A stretch of DNA of 64,000 nucleotides from the NCBI RefSeq assembly GCF_905147045.1, contig NC_065906.1, forward strand, positions 9,300,001 to 9,364,000, read 5' to 3'. Origin of the DNA: Nymphalis io (Eukaryota > Arthropoda > Insecta > Lepidoptera > Nymphalidae). Under the pieces are notes generated by a model, which saw nothing but the letters and a program-made list of their open reading frames with translations, did not search any database and was not told the origin of the DNA. Both the position numbers and the translations under genes were made by a program. Numbering within the stretch: position 1 is the stretch's first letter; each line of letters begins with the position of its first letter. Positions 1 through 10,905 of the stretch are shown in pieces.

Positions 1-59
1 AAGAAATATAATAGGAATATTATAAGAAATGAAAAAAAAAAATTTAAAAATGTTGAAGA

Positions 60-118
60 TTAGTCGATATGGTCCAATGGTGGGAACACGTGATCTTAAC
101 CGAAGTTTGTAAGCTCAC
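60..118 (+). mobile_element. SINE B head fragment, old
   Basis: Only the tRNA-like head survives: TCGATATGGTCCAATGGTGG then ACACGTGATCTTAACCGAAG. Confidence 0.5.
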
Positions 119-147
119 AATTGATTTAATGTATATATTTATTTCAA

Positions 148-345
148 GCCTGCGTTTTTTCCTCCTAAAAATCGCTATTACTCGTTTCCTCCACATGAAG
201 TAGGGGGTATGTGGGACTCGTCAGCGCCTAGAACGTCCAGTTTAATGTTATGCCCACTAAAAAACCAGCGGCACCCTTACCGTTTCTTCGGGGGCGTCAC
301 GGGATCGCTGCCGCATACTACCTTGACTCCCTGAATGCTAGGCCC
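148..345 (-). repeat. Repeat E, second copy
   Basis: Its reverse complement aligns with the 22.3-kb insert through GCGATCCCGTGACGCCC, GGTTTTTTAGTGGGC, CCACATACC and GGAGGAAACG, and it extends further at the 5' side. No target duplication was recognised. It abuts a SINE A remnant. Confidence 0.65.
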
Positions 346-363
346 GCCTGAATAGCTAACCCC

Positions 364-545
364 TCATTACTTATTCTACCGCTAAGCAGCAATACTTAGT
401 ATTGTTGTTTTCCCGTTTTGAAGGGTGAGGCAGTGTAACTACAGACACACGGGTAATAAAATCTCAGTTCCCAAGTTGATGGCACACGGCAATATAAAGA
501 ATGATTAATATTTCTTATAGCGCCAATGTCTACGTGCGGTGGTGG
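364..545 (+). mobile_element. SINE A, old internal copy
   Basis: SINE A is the most abundant repeat here, about 300 bases with an A-tail. Sense runs from GGTAGGGCTTTGTGCAAGC through ATCAGATATTCTACCGC to CTCGTCCGCCTTCCTATTC and the A-run. No clear pol III A or B box is seen, so its origin is not established. This copy has the middle part only, from TTATTCTACCGCTAAGCAGC to a diverged GTGGTGGGAC, with many changes. Confidence 0.75.
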
Positions 546-800
546 GACACCTACGTATATGGCTATTTTATATAAAGAAATAATGTGCTTAATTTATATT
601 TTCGCATTGGAGCAGCTTGCTGGAACAAGTTTCAAACATATTCCTCAAGAGGAGAGAAGGCCGATAAGAAGATGTTATATGATCAGAAATTTACAGGAAG
701 CTACTAATGATGATGAATGATGAATAATGGTGATAATGATTTAAAAATAAACAATATAATTTTAGTATCATACGGACTAGTTCTTAATCGAGGACGATAG

Positions 801-1104
801 TTTTTTTTTTTTTTTTTTTTTTTATAGAATAGGAAGGCGGACGAGCATATGGGCCACCTGATGGTAAGTGGTCACCAACGCTCTTAGACATTGGCATTGT
901 AAGAAATGTCAACCATCGCTTACATATCCAATGCGCCACCAACCTTGGGAACTAAGATTTTATGTCCCTTGTGCCTGTAATTACACTGGCTCACTCACCC
1001 TTCAAACCGGAACACAACAATATCAAGTATTGCTGTTTTGCGGTAGAATATCTGATGAGTGGGTGGTACCTACCCAGACGAGCTTGCACAAAGCCCTACC
1101 AATA
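801..1104 (-). mobile_element. SINE A, young full-length copy
   Basis: 23 T (the A-tail) at 801-823 and then a complete element to the CAAAGCCCTACC head. Its translated middle is identical over more than 75 codons to the copy at 3342-3630 and differs by one residue from that at 32796-33112. The three share the diagnostic GGATATGTAAGCGATGG and CTAAGAGCGTTGG variants (read in sense). This marks a recently active subfamily. Confidence 0.92.
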
Positions 1105-1384
1105 TATGAATATATGAAACATTTTTTTATATTTAAAAAGAACGACAAAAAGCTTATAAACTTGTAACATGTTAAAGGTAATGAAAAATGTAAATGATAG
1201 TGAGGCTTTGGTTAATTTAAATGTGACAGTCGTATGGTGACCACGACACCGAAAAATATATTAGTTTCGAAGTTTAACTCATTTTTTTAAAAACATAATA
1301 GCTTTTTCTATATATGAGATTTGAAATAATTAAAAAAAAACATGTCACTGACTTATTTCGGCCACGGTATTTTCAATCACAAGG

Positions 1385-1545
1385 ATTAGCCAATTGTGAG
1401 GGAGATATTATAGTGTACAATTATGTGTTTCACATTTATTTTATTCTATCTCGTTGGAAATCTACTAGAAGATGGAAAATTGAGATTGTACCTGTGTTCA
1501 CACACACTCTTGAACCTAAAATATCTCCTCAATAGTTTGCTATTC
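1385..1545 (-). repeat. SINE D 3' fragments in an inverted arrangement
   Basis: The block GAGGGAGATATTATAGTGTA (1399-1418) matches the 51.9-kb copy. A second, weaker version lies inverted at about 1490-1540 (ACACACTCTTGAACCTAAAA). Two fragments thus face each other. Confidence 0.5.
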
Positions 1546-2045
1546 TCTTAGTATTGGTTGAAATCGACCAGGAGAACATCAACGTTATTGTTCCACTCAG
1601 GAGAAATCGCGGTAATTATTTAATAAGCAATATAATTAAAAAAGCAGCTAAATATAGTTTCCAAAGACGATTTTGCTTAATGTTAAATTCATTGTCACTC
1701 AGAATATACCGCGACGCGTCTACGCTTCGCTCTCGGAGCGTTCATTGCCATTTTAATTAAAATCTCTTTGTTGTTTTGCTATCTTTCTCTCGAAGTGCAA
1801 CCCATAAATAAATTCTATCGAGACGTATCGCAACGATGAGATAAATCTTAGCAATACAAAGGATGTTTACTTTATTTATTATTAATATTAGGATAAATGT
1901 ATATATTAATTAACAGTGTTTGAATAGTGTTAAGATAACACCACACGAGTTGGTTAGAATAGTGTATCTAGACGAGATACTGCTATACTTTTAAATTATG
2001 CTGCCACACATACAAAACTTGCTTCCGCCATCAGTTACATCTGCG
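1546..2045. other. AT-rich sequence without recognised gene
   Basis: A 68-codon frame at 1554-1760 is open but has no domain or splice context that I can support. Nothing else is seen. Confidence 0.5.
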
Positions 2046-2400
2046 TGTGATTGTTGGTTGGTTATTAAATAGCCTATCAGCCATTGAGAAGGCTGTGCAC
2101 AAGACTTCCTGGACGGCGATAGTTGTGTACTGCGAGCATGTCATGTTTCTAAAGGAGCAAGCAGGACGTACAAGAGAGAAAGATATCTCTGCTGAGCTCA
2201 TATGCCGCAAGAGAGCGGAGCGTAGGCGGCTAGCCTGCCGTCGACAGTTACTTCCCTAATGAATAGCCTATTGGTGGCAGACGCGGAGACGTCTGCTGCC
2301 CGACGAGAATAGGCCTTATAAAAGTTGGGGGTGTTTCAGTGCGCCTGCATCAAGAGTAGAGTATAGGGAGATCTATAATTGGACAATTTCTGATGGAGTT
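2046..2400 (+). promoter_or_regulatory. Possible LTR or promoter segment
   Basis: A less AT-rich stretch with a TATAAAAG box at 2317-2324 and an arthropod initiator-like TCAGT at 2336-2340. The spacing to the initiator is about 21 bases, shorter than usual. A hairpin (GGCAGACG...CGTCTGC) lies just upstream at 2276-2300. A 70-codon frame at 2047-2259 shows no known domain. A solo LTR would fit, but no matching second copy or gag-pol is present. Confidence 0.25.
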
Positions 2401-2540
2401 GCGGATGTAAGCGAAAGCGTTCCCGTGGTTTCACCGTATAGCAACGAAAGGGACACAAAACTTCCTCGTCTCCCCGGGCGGGGAAGTATTCGAAGAGGAT
2501 TTTGCCAAGAATAGAAATAAAAAGAAAAAGGAAGGTGTTA

Positions 2541-2660
2541 TGTGTTAAGACAAGGTATAAGCTATTTAAAAAAATCTCTATTTAAAATTTTATCCAAATC
2601 CATTCAATAGTTTTGCGTGAAATGTTGACAAAGATCCATTTTCACAAACGATACACTCCA
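2541..2660 (-). mobile_element. Helitron 5'-region fragment, degraded
   Basis: It shares the blocks AAGCTATTT, ATCCAAATCCATTCAATAG and TTGCGTGAAATGTTGACAAA with the Helitron 5' regions at 22.2 and 50.6 kb. The terminal TCCTACT sequence is missing. Confidence 0.5.
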
Positions 2661-3240
2661 GAGACTCGGCGTCTGAGAGCTAAGCCGAAATATGTGAAAG
2701 ACTACGATCGCCACGACACTTCTCCTATAGTACGTGAGTTTACGTGTTCACAAGCGTAAATTATTGCAGAATAGACATGCATAATGCGCCTTAGCTGTAT
2801 GTATGTTAGCTGTATGGGTATTATGTGTTTTGTGGGTATATATGTACATATGTTATTGCTCTCAATTATTTAAATTCATTTTACTGTGACTGTTATTTAA
2901 AAAAATTATATATTGTGAAAGGATGTCCGTTCCAACCAGGTGTCAGGCACACTAAGCTAGGTTAAGCAAATGCTCGACATCCAGGACTTAAATGGCATCG
3001 TCATTTTAAACGGCCCTGAGGAGGACGATAGTCAAGATGGCCTCGTGCTGTTGTACGCATTAGGAGGGGGGGGGGGTCAAGATCGGAGCACATTACACAA
3101 GTTAACATAAAATGAAATAGTTGAGTTTAGACTTTTGTGAATAGATATCAATAATATAAGAAATTCATGCAAATTCTTATATCTGTACGGTGCTAACCAT
3201 CGAATCTAATATGTTATGTTCGTTGTGTCTGTCTTTCTAC

Positions 3241-3340
3241 TGTCACAGTCATCCTTTAAAGGGAAACACAACAATACATAGTATTATTTTTTGGCGGTAC
3301 AATACCTTGTAAGCATGTGGTAACCACTTAGAAGTGTCTG
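3241..3340 (-). mobile_element. SINE A, old head fragment
   Basis: The antisense stretch from ACAGTCATCCTTTAAAGGG through AACAATACATAGTATT to GGTAACCACTTAG is a diverged copy lying head to head with the young element that starts at 3342. Confidence 0.6.
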
Positions 3341-3341
3341 G

Positions 3342-3630
3342 GCTTTGTGCAAGCTCGTCTGGGTAGGTACCACCCACTCATCAGATATTCTACCGCAAAA
3401 CAGCAATACTTGATATTGTTGTGTTCCGGTTTGAAGGGTGAGTGAGCCAGTGTAATTACAGGCACAAGGGACATAAAATCTTAGTTCCCAAGGTTGGTGG
3501 CGCATTGGATATGTAAGCGATGGTTGACATTTCTTACAATGCCAATGTCTAAGAGCGTTGGTGACCACTTACCATCAGGTGGCCCATATGCTCGTCCGCC
3601 TTCCTATTCTATAAAAAAAAAAAAAAAATA
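3342..3630 (+). mobile_element. SINE A, young full-length copy
   Basis: A complete element from GGGCTTTGTGCAAGCTCG to a 15-base A-tail near 3614-3628. It is an inverted near-identical partner of the copy at 801-1104, with 2.2 kb between them. Confidence 0.92.
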
Positions 3631-4392
3631 CTCGTTTCGTTTCCGTTACAAAAGAAGATGCCTATTTTTGGCTAAGATTTGTACATCATTGAGATAAACA
3701 CTAAAATATTTATAATATAGTAATTTAAATATTGCTGTTATCGATGTGCGCATAACTCTCCGGGATTAAAATTTACATTGAATCAATTAGTATGAGGCAT
3801 TGTTTTTTTTAAGCCAATTTTTTTAAGGCAAATTATCTAATTTAAAAAATCAGCAAACTAATACAAACAGATCAAGACAAAAAAAACTACTGTAATAATC
3901 ATGATAGTGGCAACTAACAACGTTCTTCACTTTATGACTTAGTAATGTTTTCTGTTCATGCATTATTACTTCGGCCCAAGGGCTCAATGAGAGCAGAAAC
4001 GTTGACGGCAACGAACCTGCAAGCTGTCCGGTGTTGCATGCAATAGTTAAGTTATTGTTATTATGTCTATAAATGTATATTTTCCCAGAGAAAGGTAAAT
4101 AATTAAAGAATATCGTTGACACCATTAAAAAAATGTCGAGTGCCATTTAGTTTCAATATAAAAGGGTTAACAGAGCGTTAATTTTAGGGGTGGAGAGAAA
4201 AGGAGTTTTTAGGTCATTATGAGAATCATATTTTATCATATTTTTCGATTATATTAAACAATGTTTTGGCATTTCGGTATTGTTTAAAATGAATGATCTG
4301 TGACCAATAACCTTCCTTTGTTTCTCATGTATGAATGTTAACACTTAAATGTTTATAATGATTCTTTCACTGATAAAATTAATATTACATAA

Positions 4393-4496
4393 TTTTTATA
4401 GAATAGGTAAGCGGACGAGCAAATGGGCCACCTGATAGTAAATGTTCAACATTGCCCAAAGACATTAGCATTTTAAGAAATATTAACCATAGTATA
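4393..4496 (-). mobile_element. SINE A fragment at the left edge of the RTE element
   Basis: The 3' third of the SINE from a T-run and ATAGAATAGGTAAGCGGACG to AAGAAATATTAACCATAG. It breaks off about 25 bases before the RTE 5' region starts, so the LINE probably inserted in or next to it. Confidence 0.75.
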
Positions 4497-4854
4497 ACCA
4501 TATATACATATATAACCATATTGTGCCGTGGAGTACCGGCTTAGAATAGTACTCCCCCAAATCTCATCCCGTGGGTGTCGTAAGAGGTGACTGAGGGACG
4601 GGGAAAAGGGGGGATGGGCAGCAGCGTCCCCCCTCCCATAAACATCTTACCCCCCTACTGCGCTCGCCAACACGCCTGCCCAGCGCGGCGAATATGGGCA
4701 AACCCCTCCCTTAATGGCAGATGCGCCCAAAAAAGGCCCCCAGTTACCGGCAAGCCCGCTAGGCCCGACCAAGGTAGCGGTCGCGGTATCGGCAGGGCAG
4801 GGGGTGCTAAGAATCACCGGTTCACGGCAGGCTACCGTATAAAACGACTGAACA

Positions 4855-5572
4855 TGGCAACGTATAATGGACGCTCGATGAGGCTGGACCATCACCTCGC
4901 CGAATTAGAAGTAGAGTTAAGTCATATAAACTGGCATATACTGGGGTTATCTGAAGTCCGAAGACAGGGGGAGGACACGATAACTCTAGAGTCCGGTAAC
5001 TTACTCTACTTCCGCGAAGGTGATAACCTCTCCCAGGGTGGTGTCGGTTTTCTAGTCAAAAAGGATCTCATTAGCAGCATTGTGGAAATCAGTAGTGTGT
5101 CGAACCGGGTAGCATACCTTGTCCTAAAACTTTCCGACAGGTACTCCCTGAAGGTCGTACAGGTATATGCGCCAACTTCGACATACTCTGATGATGTGGT
5201 CGAAGCGATGTACGAGGACATCGCAAAGGCCCTCAACGACACCTCGAAGGCCCACTACAATGTTGTTATGGGAGACTTTAATGCTAAAGTGGGAGTACAA
5301 GATAGCGGTGAATCGAAAGTCGGACCTTACGGCTTGGGCTGCAGAAATCACAGGGGCAAATGCTGGTAAACTTTCTCGAAGCGCAGGGGCTTTTTTTGAT
5401 GAATTCTTTCTTTCAAAAGAAGCCTCAGAGGAGGTGGACTTGGCGAAGCCCCGATAACGTGACAAGGAACGAGATAGACTTTATCATTTCGAATAAAAGG
5501 CACATATTTAGAGATGTTTCAGTGATCAACAGGTTTAATACCGGAAGTGATCACCGCTTGGTTGGTATTTAG
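4855..5572 (+). pseudogene. RTE endonuclease domain (AP-type), frameshifted
   Basis: From the ATG at 4855 the frame carries the AP-endonuclease signatures: an early Asn (YNGRSM), the metal-binding Glu in LGLSEVRRQ, a QVYAPTS block and GDFNA at 5271-5285. A one-base loss near 5355 moves the reading to the next frame, which continues through RNEIDFII and GSDHRLV, the C-terminal catalytic Asp-His part. It stops at 5572 inside a small palindrome. The open frame extends upstream to 4587, but that part is GC-rich leader. This domain nicks target DNA to prime insertion; here it is dead. Confidence 0.8.
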
Positions 5573-5620
5573 AGTGCCTCGAGCACTCTAAATATCAACT
5601 TAAAAGCCGAAAGATCGAGA

Positions 5621-7791
5621 ATGATGAGGTCTACTCTCCGACCTACCATGCTCCAAGCTGCTCAAGGCTCCGAAAAGTTCCAAATGGAACTTCAAAATCA
5701 ATTCACCGCGTTGGAAACCATAAGCAGCATTGATGAGAGAACCGACACGCTGGTCAAAATACTGCAAAACACATCCCGCAAGTGTTTTCCGCCACAGAGA
5801 AGAGACAACGCACCAAAACTCTCTGCTGAGACACTCGAGCTCATGAGAAAACGACGAGAACTACCATCGTTTTTGTCAGATAAGGCCTTAAACCGAACAA
5901 TAAAAACGCTGACGCGACGCGATCTCCGACGCTCCAATACACGTGCCATCAATGCTGCGATTGAGCAAAATCGGGGATCGAAAGTGTTCGCTCGCAAGTT
6001 TGGGAGGCCGCGTCTGACAAAACTTAAAACTGAAAATGGTAGGGTCGTTACCTCTAGACCTGAGATTGTCGGAGAAGTAGAGAGGTTTTATGGGCAGTTG
6101 TTCTCTTCAAGATCGGATAAACCCGTGGGAATCAGTATTGATGACCAGCGCGCCCCTCTTATGCGCCATTACTCCGAGGAGCTCCCGGTCGTTGACCAAG
6201 GAGAGATTAGGTCGGCTCTAGAACAGCTTAAAAACAACAAAGCTCCGGGAGATGACGGAATCACAACAGAGTTGCTTAAGGCAGGCGGGACTCCGGTCCT
6301 GAAAGAGCTAGCAAGCCTCTTTAATTCCGTCATCCAACATGGCAAGACCCCGGAAACGTGGAGCGGGAGTGAGGTGGTACTGTTTTTCAAGAAAGGTGAT
6401 AAAACCCTCTTCAAAAACTACAGACCAATCTCCCTCCTGAGTCACGTGTATAAGCTATTCTCAAGAGTCGTCACGAACCGTCTCGCCAGACGACTTGACG
6501 AGTTCCAGCCCCCAGAGCAAGCCGGCTTTCGATCAGGCTACAGCACCGTGGACCACATCCATACTGTTCGGCAGATTGTGCAGAAGACCGAAGAGTACAA
6601 TCAGCCGCTGTGTAAGGCCATTTGTGGACTACGAGAAAGCCTTCGACTCCATCGAAACCTGGGCAGTGCTCGACTCATTACAGAGATGTCATATCGATTG
6701 GAGATATATCGAGGTACTGAGATGTCTGTACAACGCCGCTACAATGACTGTCCACATCCAGGACTGTAAGACGAAGGCGATCCAACTGCGCAGAGGGGTG
6801 AGACAGGGGGATGTAATATCCCCGAAACTGTTCACCAACGCGTTGGAAGACGTTTTCAAAATGCTGGATTGGACTAGGTATGGAGTCAATAAAGCCGAGA
6901 TGGCCCAGTGGTAAGAACGCGTGAATCTTAACCGATGATCGTGGGTTCAAACCCGGGCAAGCACCACTGAATTTTCATGTGCTTAATTTGTGATTATAAT
7001 TCATCTCGTGCTTTACGGTGAAGGAAAACATCGTGAGGAAACCTGCATGTGTCTAATTTCACTGAAATTCTGCCACATGTGAATTCTACCAACCCGCATT
7101 GGAGCAGCGTGGTGGAATAAGCTCCAAACCTTCTCATCAAAAAGAGGAGAGGAGGCCTTTAGCCCAGCAGTGGGACATTCACAGGCTGTTACGGTTATGG
7201 AGTCAATGTAAACGGCGAGTACATCTCACACCTTCGATTTGCCGACGATATCGTCATCATAGCAGAGTCGCTAGAACAACTCACCGAAATGCTGTGTAGC
7301 CTAGGCGAGTCTTTCCGGTGTGTCGGTCTCGGTATGAACTTGGACAAGACCAAGGTCATGTTCAATAGGCATGTCGTGCCGGGACCGATATACGTCGAAG
7401 GGAAACCTCTCGAAGTTGTTAGTGAATATACCTACCTAGGACAGATAATACAAGTCGGTAGGAACAACTTCGAGAAGGAAGCCGATCGAAGAATTCGCTT
7501 GGGATGGGCAGCATTTGGCAACCTTCGTCAAGTCCTCAAGTCGTCTATACCGCAATGTTTGAAGACGAAAGTCTTCAACCAATGCGTCTTACCCGCCATG
7601 ACATATGGTGCCGAAACGTGGACACTAACTGCGGGACTAGTCCACAAATTCAAAGTCGCTCAGCGTGCTATAGAGCGAGCTATGCTCGGAGTATCTTTGC
7701 CTTCAAAGATAAGATCAGAAATGAGATTATCCGGAAAAGAACCGGAGTCACCGACATAGCTTGCAAAATTAGCAGGCTGAAGTGGCAGTAG
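5621..7791 (+). pseudogene. RTE reverse transcriptase, frameshifted and split by a SINE
   Basis: The first frame (5621 to about 6615) holds the fingers, with NKAPGDDGIT, a FFKKGDKT block and QAGFRSGYST. A one-base change near 6615 moves reading to the frame with motif A (VDYEKAFDS, 6624-6650) and RRGVRQGDVISP. At 6891-7195 a SINE is inserted. Reading resumes at 7208 with HLRFADDIVII, whose FADD is at 7238-7249, and continues through a thumb region with YLGQ and AMTYGAETW. Another shift near 7730 and a TAG near 7790 (in place of Trp) precede the tail domain, which still reads to about 7990. The catalytic aspartates are present but the protein cannot be made. Confidence 0.82.
6891..7195 (+). 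mobile_element. SINE B (tRNA-derived, Metulj-like), inside the RTE element
   Basis: A complete copy of 305 bases. It has a tRNA-like head with a box-B-like GGTTCAAACCC at 6945-6955, a body through the ATTCATCTCGTGCTT block, and a conserved 3' end (AGCCCAGCAGTGGGACATTC) ending in GCTGTTACGGT. It is flanked by the 12-bp direct repeat TATGGAGTCAAT at 6879-6890 and 7196-7207. That is a target-site duplication, and removing one copy restores a continuous RTE frame. The element is a non-autonomous retroposon. The name Metulj is recalled from Heliconius and not verified here. Confidence 0.92.
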
Positions 7792-8022
7792 GCTGGTCAC
7801 GTATGTCGTAGGACCGATGGCCGTTGGAGCAGACGAGTCCTAGAGTGGAGACCGCGAATCGGCAAGCGCAGCGTAGGGCGCCCTCCAGCCAGGTGGACCG
7901 ACGACCTTAAGAAGGCGGCGGGCACCAACTGGATGCGGAAGGCGGAGGACAGGGAGCTTTGGTGCACCTTGGGAGAGGCCTATGTTCAGCAGTGCACTAC
8001 GAATGGCTATCCATTGATTGAT

Positions 8023-8190
8023 ACTTGGTAGGATTTTGTGCAAACTCGTCGGAGTAGGTACCACCCACTCATCAGATATTCTACCGCAAAACAGCAGTAC
8101 TTGATATTGTTGTGTTCCAATTTGAAGGGATGGTGTACCAATGTAATTACAGGCTCAAAGGAAGTAATATCTTTTATAATGTCTTCGGTT
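8023..8190 (+). mobile_element. SINE A head fragment at the right edge of the RTE element
   Basis: The sense 5' half from ACTTGGTAGGATTTTGTGC through CCACCCACTCATCAGATATT to GCTCAAAGGAAGTAATATC, starting about 10 bases after the RTE end. Confidence 0.8.
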
Positions 8191-8453
8191 CACCTTACAA
8201 AGATAAAATCAGGAATAAAGAAGTGGTTAAAAAATTGGTGGAACGCAAGTCGGGTTTTTATACTTATTATTTCTATCAATACATATCTATATATACTTCT
8301 GAAGTCTAATGGTATAAGTACATCACTCAGTAGGTTATTCTGCAGGACTAAATTCGAAAGTCATCGCAGAACACGTTCGCAAAATGTCGAAGTGATATCC
8401 GACATTGACTATAAAATAAATATTACATATGAAGGTTACATTGTCGAGAGGTT

Positions 8454-8748
8454 TGATGCAAGCCCGTCTGATTAGAAAGCGCTCACTTATCACATATTTT
8501 ACCGCCAAATAGCGACCCTTAGTATTGTTGTATGAGTAAGCCAGTGTAATTTAAGGCACAAATTTCAAGTATATAACTTCTTAGTTCTGAAGAAAAAAAA
8601 CACATTTCAAAACAGCACATGGCTCAACGTCCATTTTCAAAATTACACGAGTACAGAATAGTACTATTAGTCAACGAATTTTGGACCACGGTTGGACACT
8701 TTAATGCTGACATCCAGCGACATATCCTCTAAATAGAGGGGTAGTACA
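8454..8748 (+). repeat. Repeat D copy 1: SINE A-like front joined to a different 3' part
   Basis: The left part (8454-8588) is a diverged SINE A from GCAAGCCCGTCTG to TTCTTAGTTCTGAAG. From 8596 it changes to a unique body with TTTTGGACCACGGTTGGAC and GACATATCCTCTAAAT. The same join and body occur at 10455-10708, so the combination is a repeat in its own right. Confidence 0.6.
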
Positions 8749-10454
8749 ATATCGACAAAATTTCAATAGAGGTTAATTGATTGATAAGTGAAGTTTCGCG
8801 TCCGTTGTGTGATCGGTCTAAATGTATTAACGCAGAAATTTATTGCGAGAGCGTGGCGAATTTCGAATGTAACATTTCCTATTACAGTAACTATTTTCAA
8901 TTTTGATTTGATTTTTATTATTGATTTCCTTAATGTACATAATTCTTATGTTAACCTTGTAGCGATTTCTTATATACTTATATACACCAGCTTATTTATG
9001 TAATATATCTTCTCAAACAATCTTTGAATAAATGTTTTATTCGATTATAATAAAATCGAATTTGGGCTTCAGTCTAATAACTGTATTACAATTTTACTTT
9101 ATCAAAATGATTTATTGTTGTTCATGTCATTACATATAAATTGTAAAATAAAAATACGGATAAATATTAAGATGAGGAAGGAAAATATTTTCAATAAATG
9201 TACCTTTGGTCCATATCCCATTAAATTAAGTTTACTAAGTTTTTTTAAAACGGCAACAGGCTTTCCTCGGTCCAGTACTTTAAAAAATCATATGTTAATA
9301 TCTCCTACTTTTCTTTTGCACAACATAAATAAAATAGTTTATAAGCGCAGGGCATTAAGGAGTGGCCGGCAAGCTTAGCTTAATTAAAAACTGTATATTA
9401 TTATGAGAGACTATATAAAAGATTCATATATATATATATAAAATAATTTAATAATTATGACATATAAAATAAAAGACGCATATTATAAATTTAGAATATG
9501 ATAAAAGTCTGAAGCAGGGTTAAGTAAGAGGGTCTAACTATAAGATAAATTATGGGGTACGATTCTCACGGGGCTGATATTTCGACACGAATTTGTTTTC
9601 GTCTGGATACCCTTGTAGAGTGAGCCATAATGCCTGATAGAGTAGTAGTTCTTCATTCATTCATTCACAAAAAAAAAAAAAAAAATTTATAAGCTAATGA
9701 CAAACTGACAGAGAAACAACAACTATATGTATATATATAAAGGTAATAATAACATAATACAAATATAATAATTTCAATATTAAAATTAGTTTAGCTGTAC
9801 CAATTTTGAAATAACGTTTTGATTAAATAATGTGCGTTAAAGAAGCGCATCGTGAATTCAAATAAGTAATTGTAGGAATTAGTGTCGATGTCAAACCAAG
9901 GGACCGTAACAAGGGCAAATACCTCGAGTTAAAAGGGCAAGTCTGAAACACTTCGCTCCTACTCGTTGGCTGAGAGCTGGTTCTCTCAAATAGTGAACAG
10001 AGTAACTGGTACGTAGATAAAATTTATTTAAAATTGCTTGTGGAATTGGTGTGTTTATATTATATACATTTTTAATGATTTCTCTCTATTTATTACTTTC
10101 TATTTACCTATATTATATAATTAAGTTGAAACTAAGTTGTATAATATCATTGTGGAGTCGTCTGCATTAAATGTCATTCTGCTGCCCATAGTGTTAACAA
10201 TTTTGGTAATTCCACCCAATAAATACAGAAATGAATAAATGATACCTGATAAATAATAACAACCCGAAGATGGCTTGCTAACGTGAGTTTTTCATCTGAC
10301 ATTCCGCTTTCATAATGTTTTCCTTCAACGTTGAGCACAAGATGAATTAAAAATAGAAATGAAGTATCTGAAAACACATTGGCAGGTTTCACCTCTTCTA
10401 GTCGCTAATATTAATAATTATACCATTAATTATTTCGACAAAAGAATGAAATGG
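8749..10454. other. Unique AT-rich DNA
   Basis: Simple TA runs near 9427-9440 and an A-run near 9668-9684. Short open frames here have no recognisable features. Confidence 0.5.
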
Positions 10455-10708
10455 CACAAATTTCGAGTACATACCTTCTTAGTTCTCATGTTTTTTGGCG
10501 CATTTGTACAATATTTCGTATAGTGTATTGACGCATTGGCGCGGCAATATAAACATCTTATATTCAAAACAGCGCGTGGCTGAAAGTCCGTTTTCAAAAT
10601 TACACGAGTTAATTCGTACAGAATAGTACTGCTGGTGAACAAATTTTGGACCACGGTTGGACGCTTTAAGGCTGACATCCAATGATATATCCTCTAAATG
10701 GAGAGAGT
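10455..10708 (+). repeat. Repeat D copy 2
   Basis: It opens with GCACAAATTTCGAGTACATA, as in copy 1, contains an extra 60 bases or so of SINE A-like middle, then the same body through TTTTGGACCACGGTTGGAC to ATATATCCTCTAAATGGAG. It lies in direct orientation, 2 kb from copy 1. Confidence 0.6.
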
Positions 10709-10713
10709 GAAAG

Positions 10714-10905
10714 ATTTTTTTTTTTTATATAATAGGAAGGCGGACGAGCATATGGGCCACCTGATAGTAAGTGGTCGCCAAACGCCCTTAGACATTGGCA
10801 TTGTAAGAAATGTCAACCATCGCTAGCCAATGCACCACCAACCCTGGGAACTAAGATTTTATGTCCCTTGTGCCTGTAATTACACTGGCTCACTCACCCT
10901 TTAAC
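10714..10905 (-). mobile_element. SINE A, 5'-truncated copy
   Basis: A T-run at about 10714-10723, then the 3' two-thirds of the element up to TCACTCACCCTTT. The head is absent. Confidence 0.85.

Larger units (their letters stand above)
4521..8012 (+). mobile_element. RTE-type LINE, nearly full length, inactivated
   Basis: An element of about 3.2 kb once the inserted SINE (6891-7195) is removed, which is the usual RTE length. A GC-rich 5' region (4521-4850) is followed by an AP-type endonuclease and then a reverse transcriptase with the FADD catalytic motif (7238-7249). The 3' end carries a conserved GPP-rich tail domain and ends near GAATGGCTATCC. Coding is broken by frameshifts near 5355 and 6615, a palindromic insertion near 5570 that brings a stop, the SINE, a shift near 7730 and an in-frame TAG near 7790. 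It interrupts or abuts a SINE A remnant on its left and another on its right. RTE assignment rests on layout, length and motifs. Confidence 0.85.

Noticed and set aside
868..1167. A conserved 80-100-codon frame (MVTNALRHWHCKKC start) found at 868, 3284 (-), 24076, 32300 and 32711 (-)
   Set aside because: It is the antisense strand of SINE A. Its recurrence comes from the repeat, older copies have stops, and it does not correspond to a gene.
3060..3077. A G-run near 3065-3076 as a possible G-quadruplex
   Set aside because: A single run without further G-tracts in range cannot form an intramolecular quadruplex.
4647..5465. Several - strand frames across the RTE 5' part
   Set aside because: They are shadows of the endonuclease frame on the other strand.
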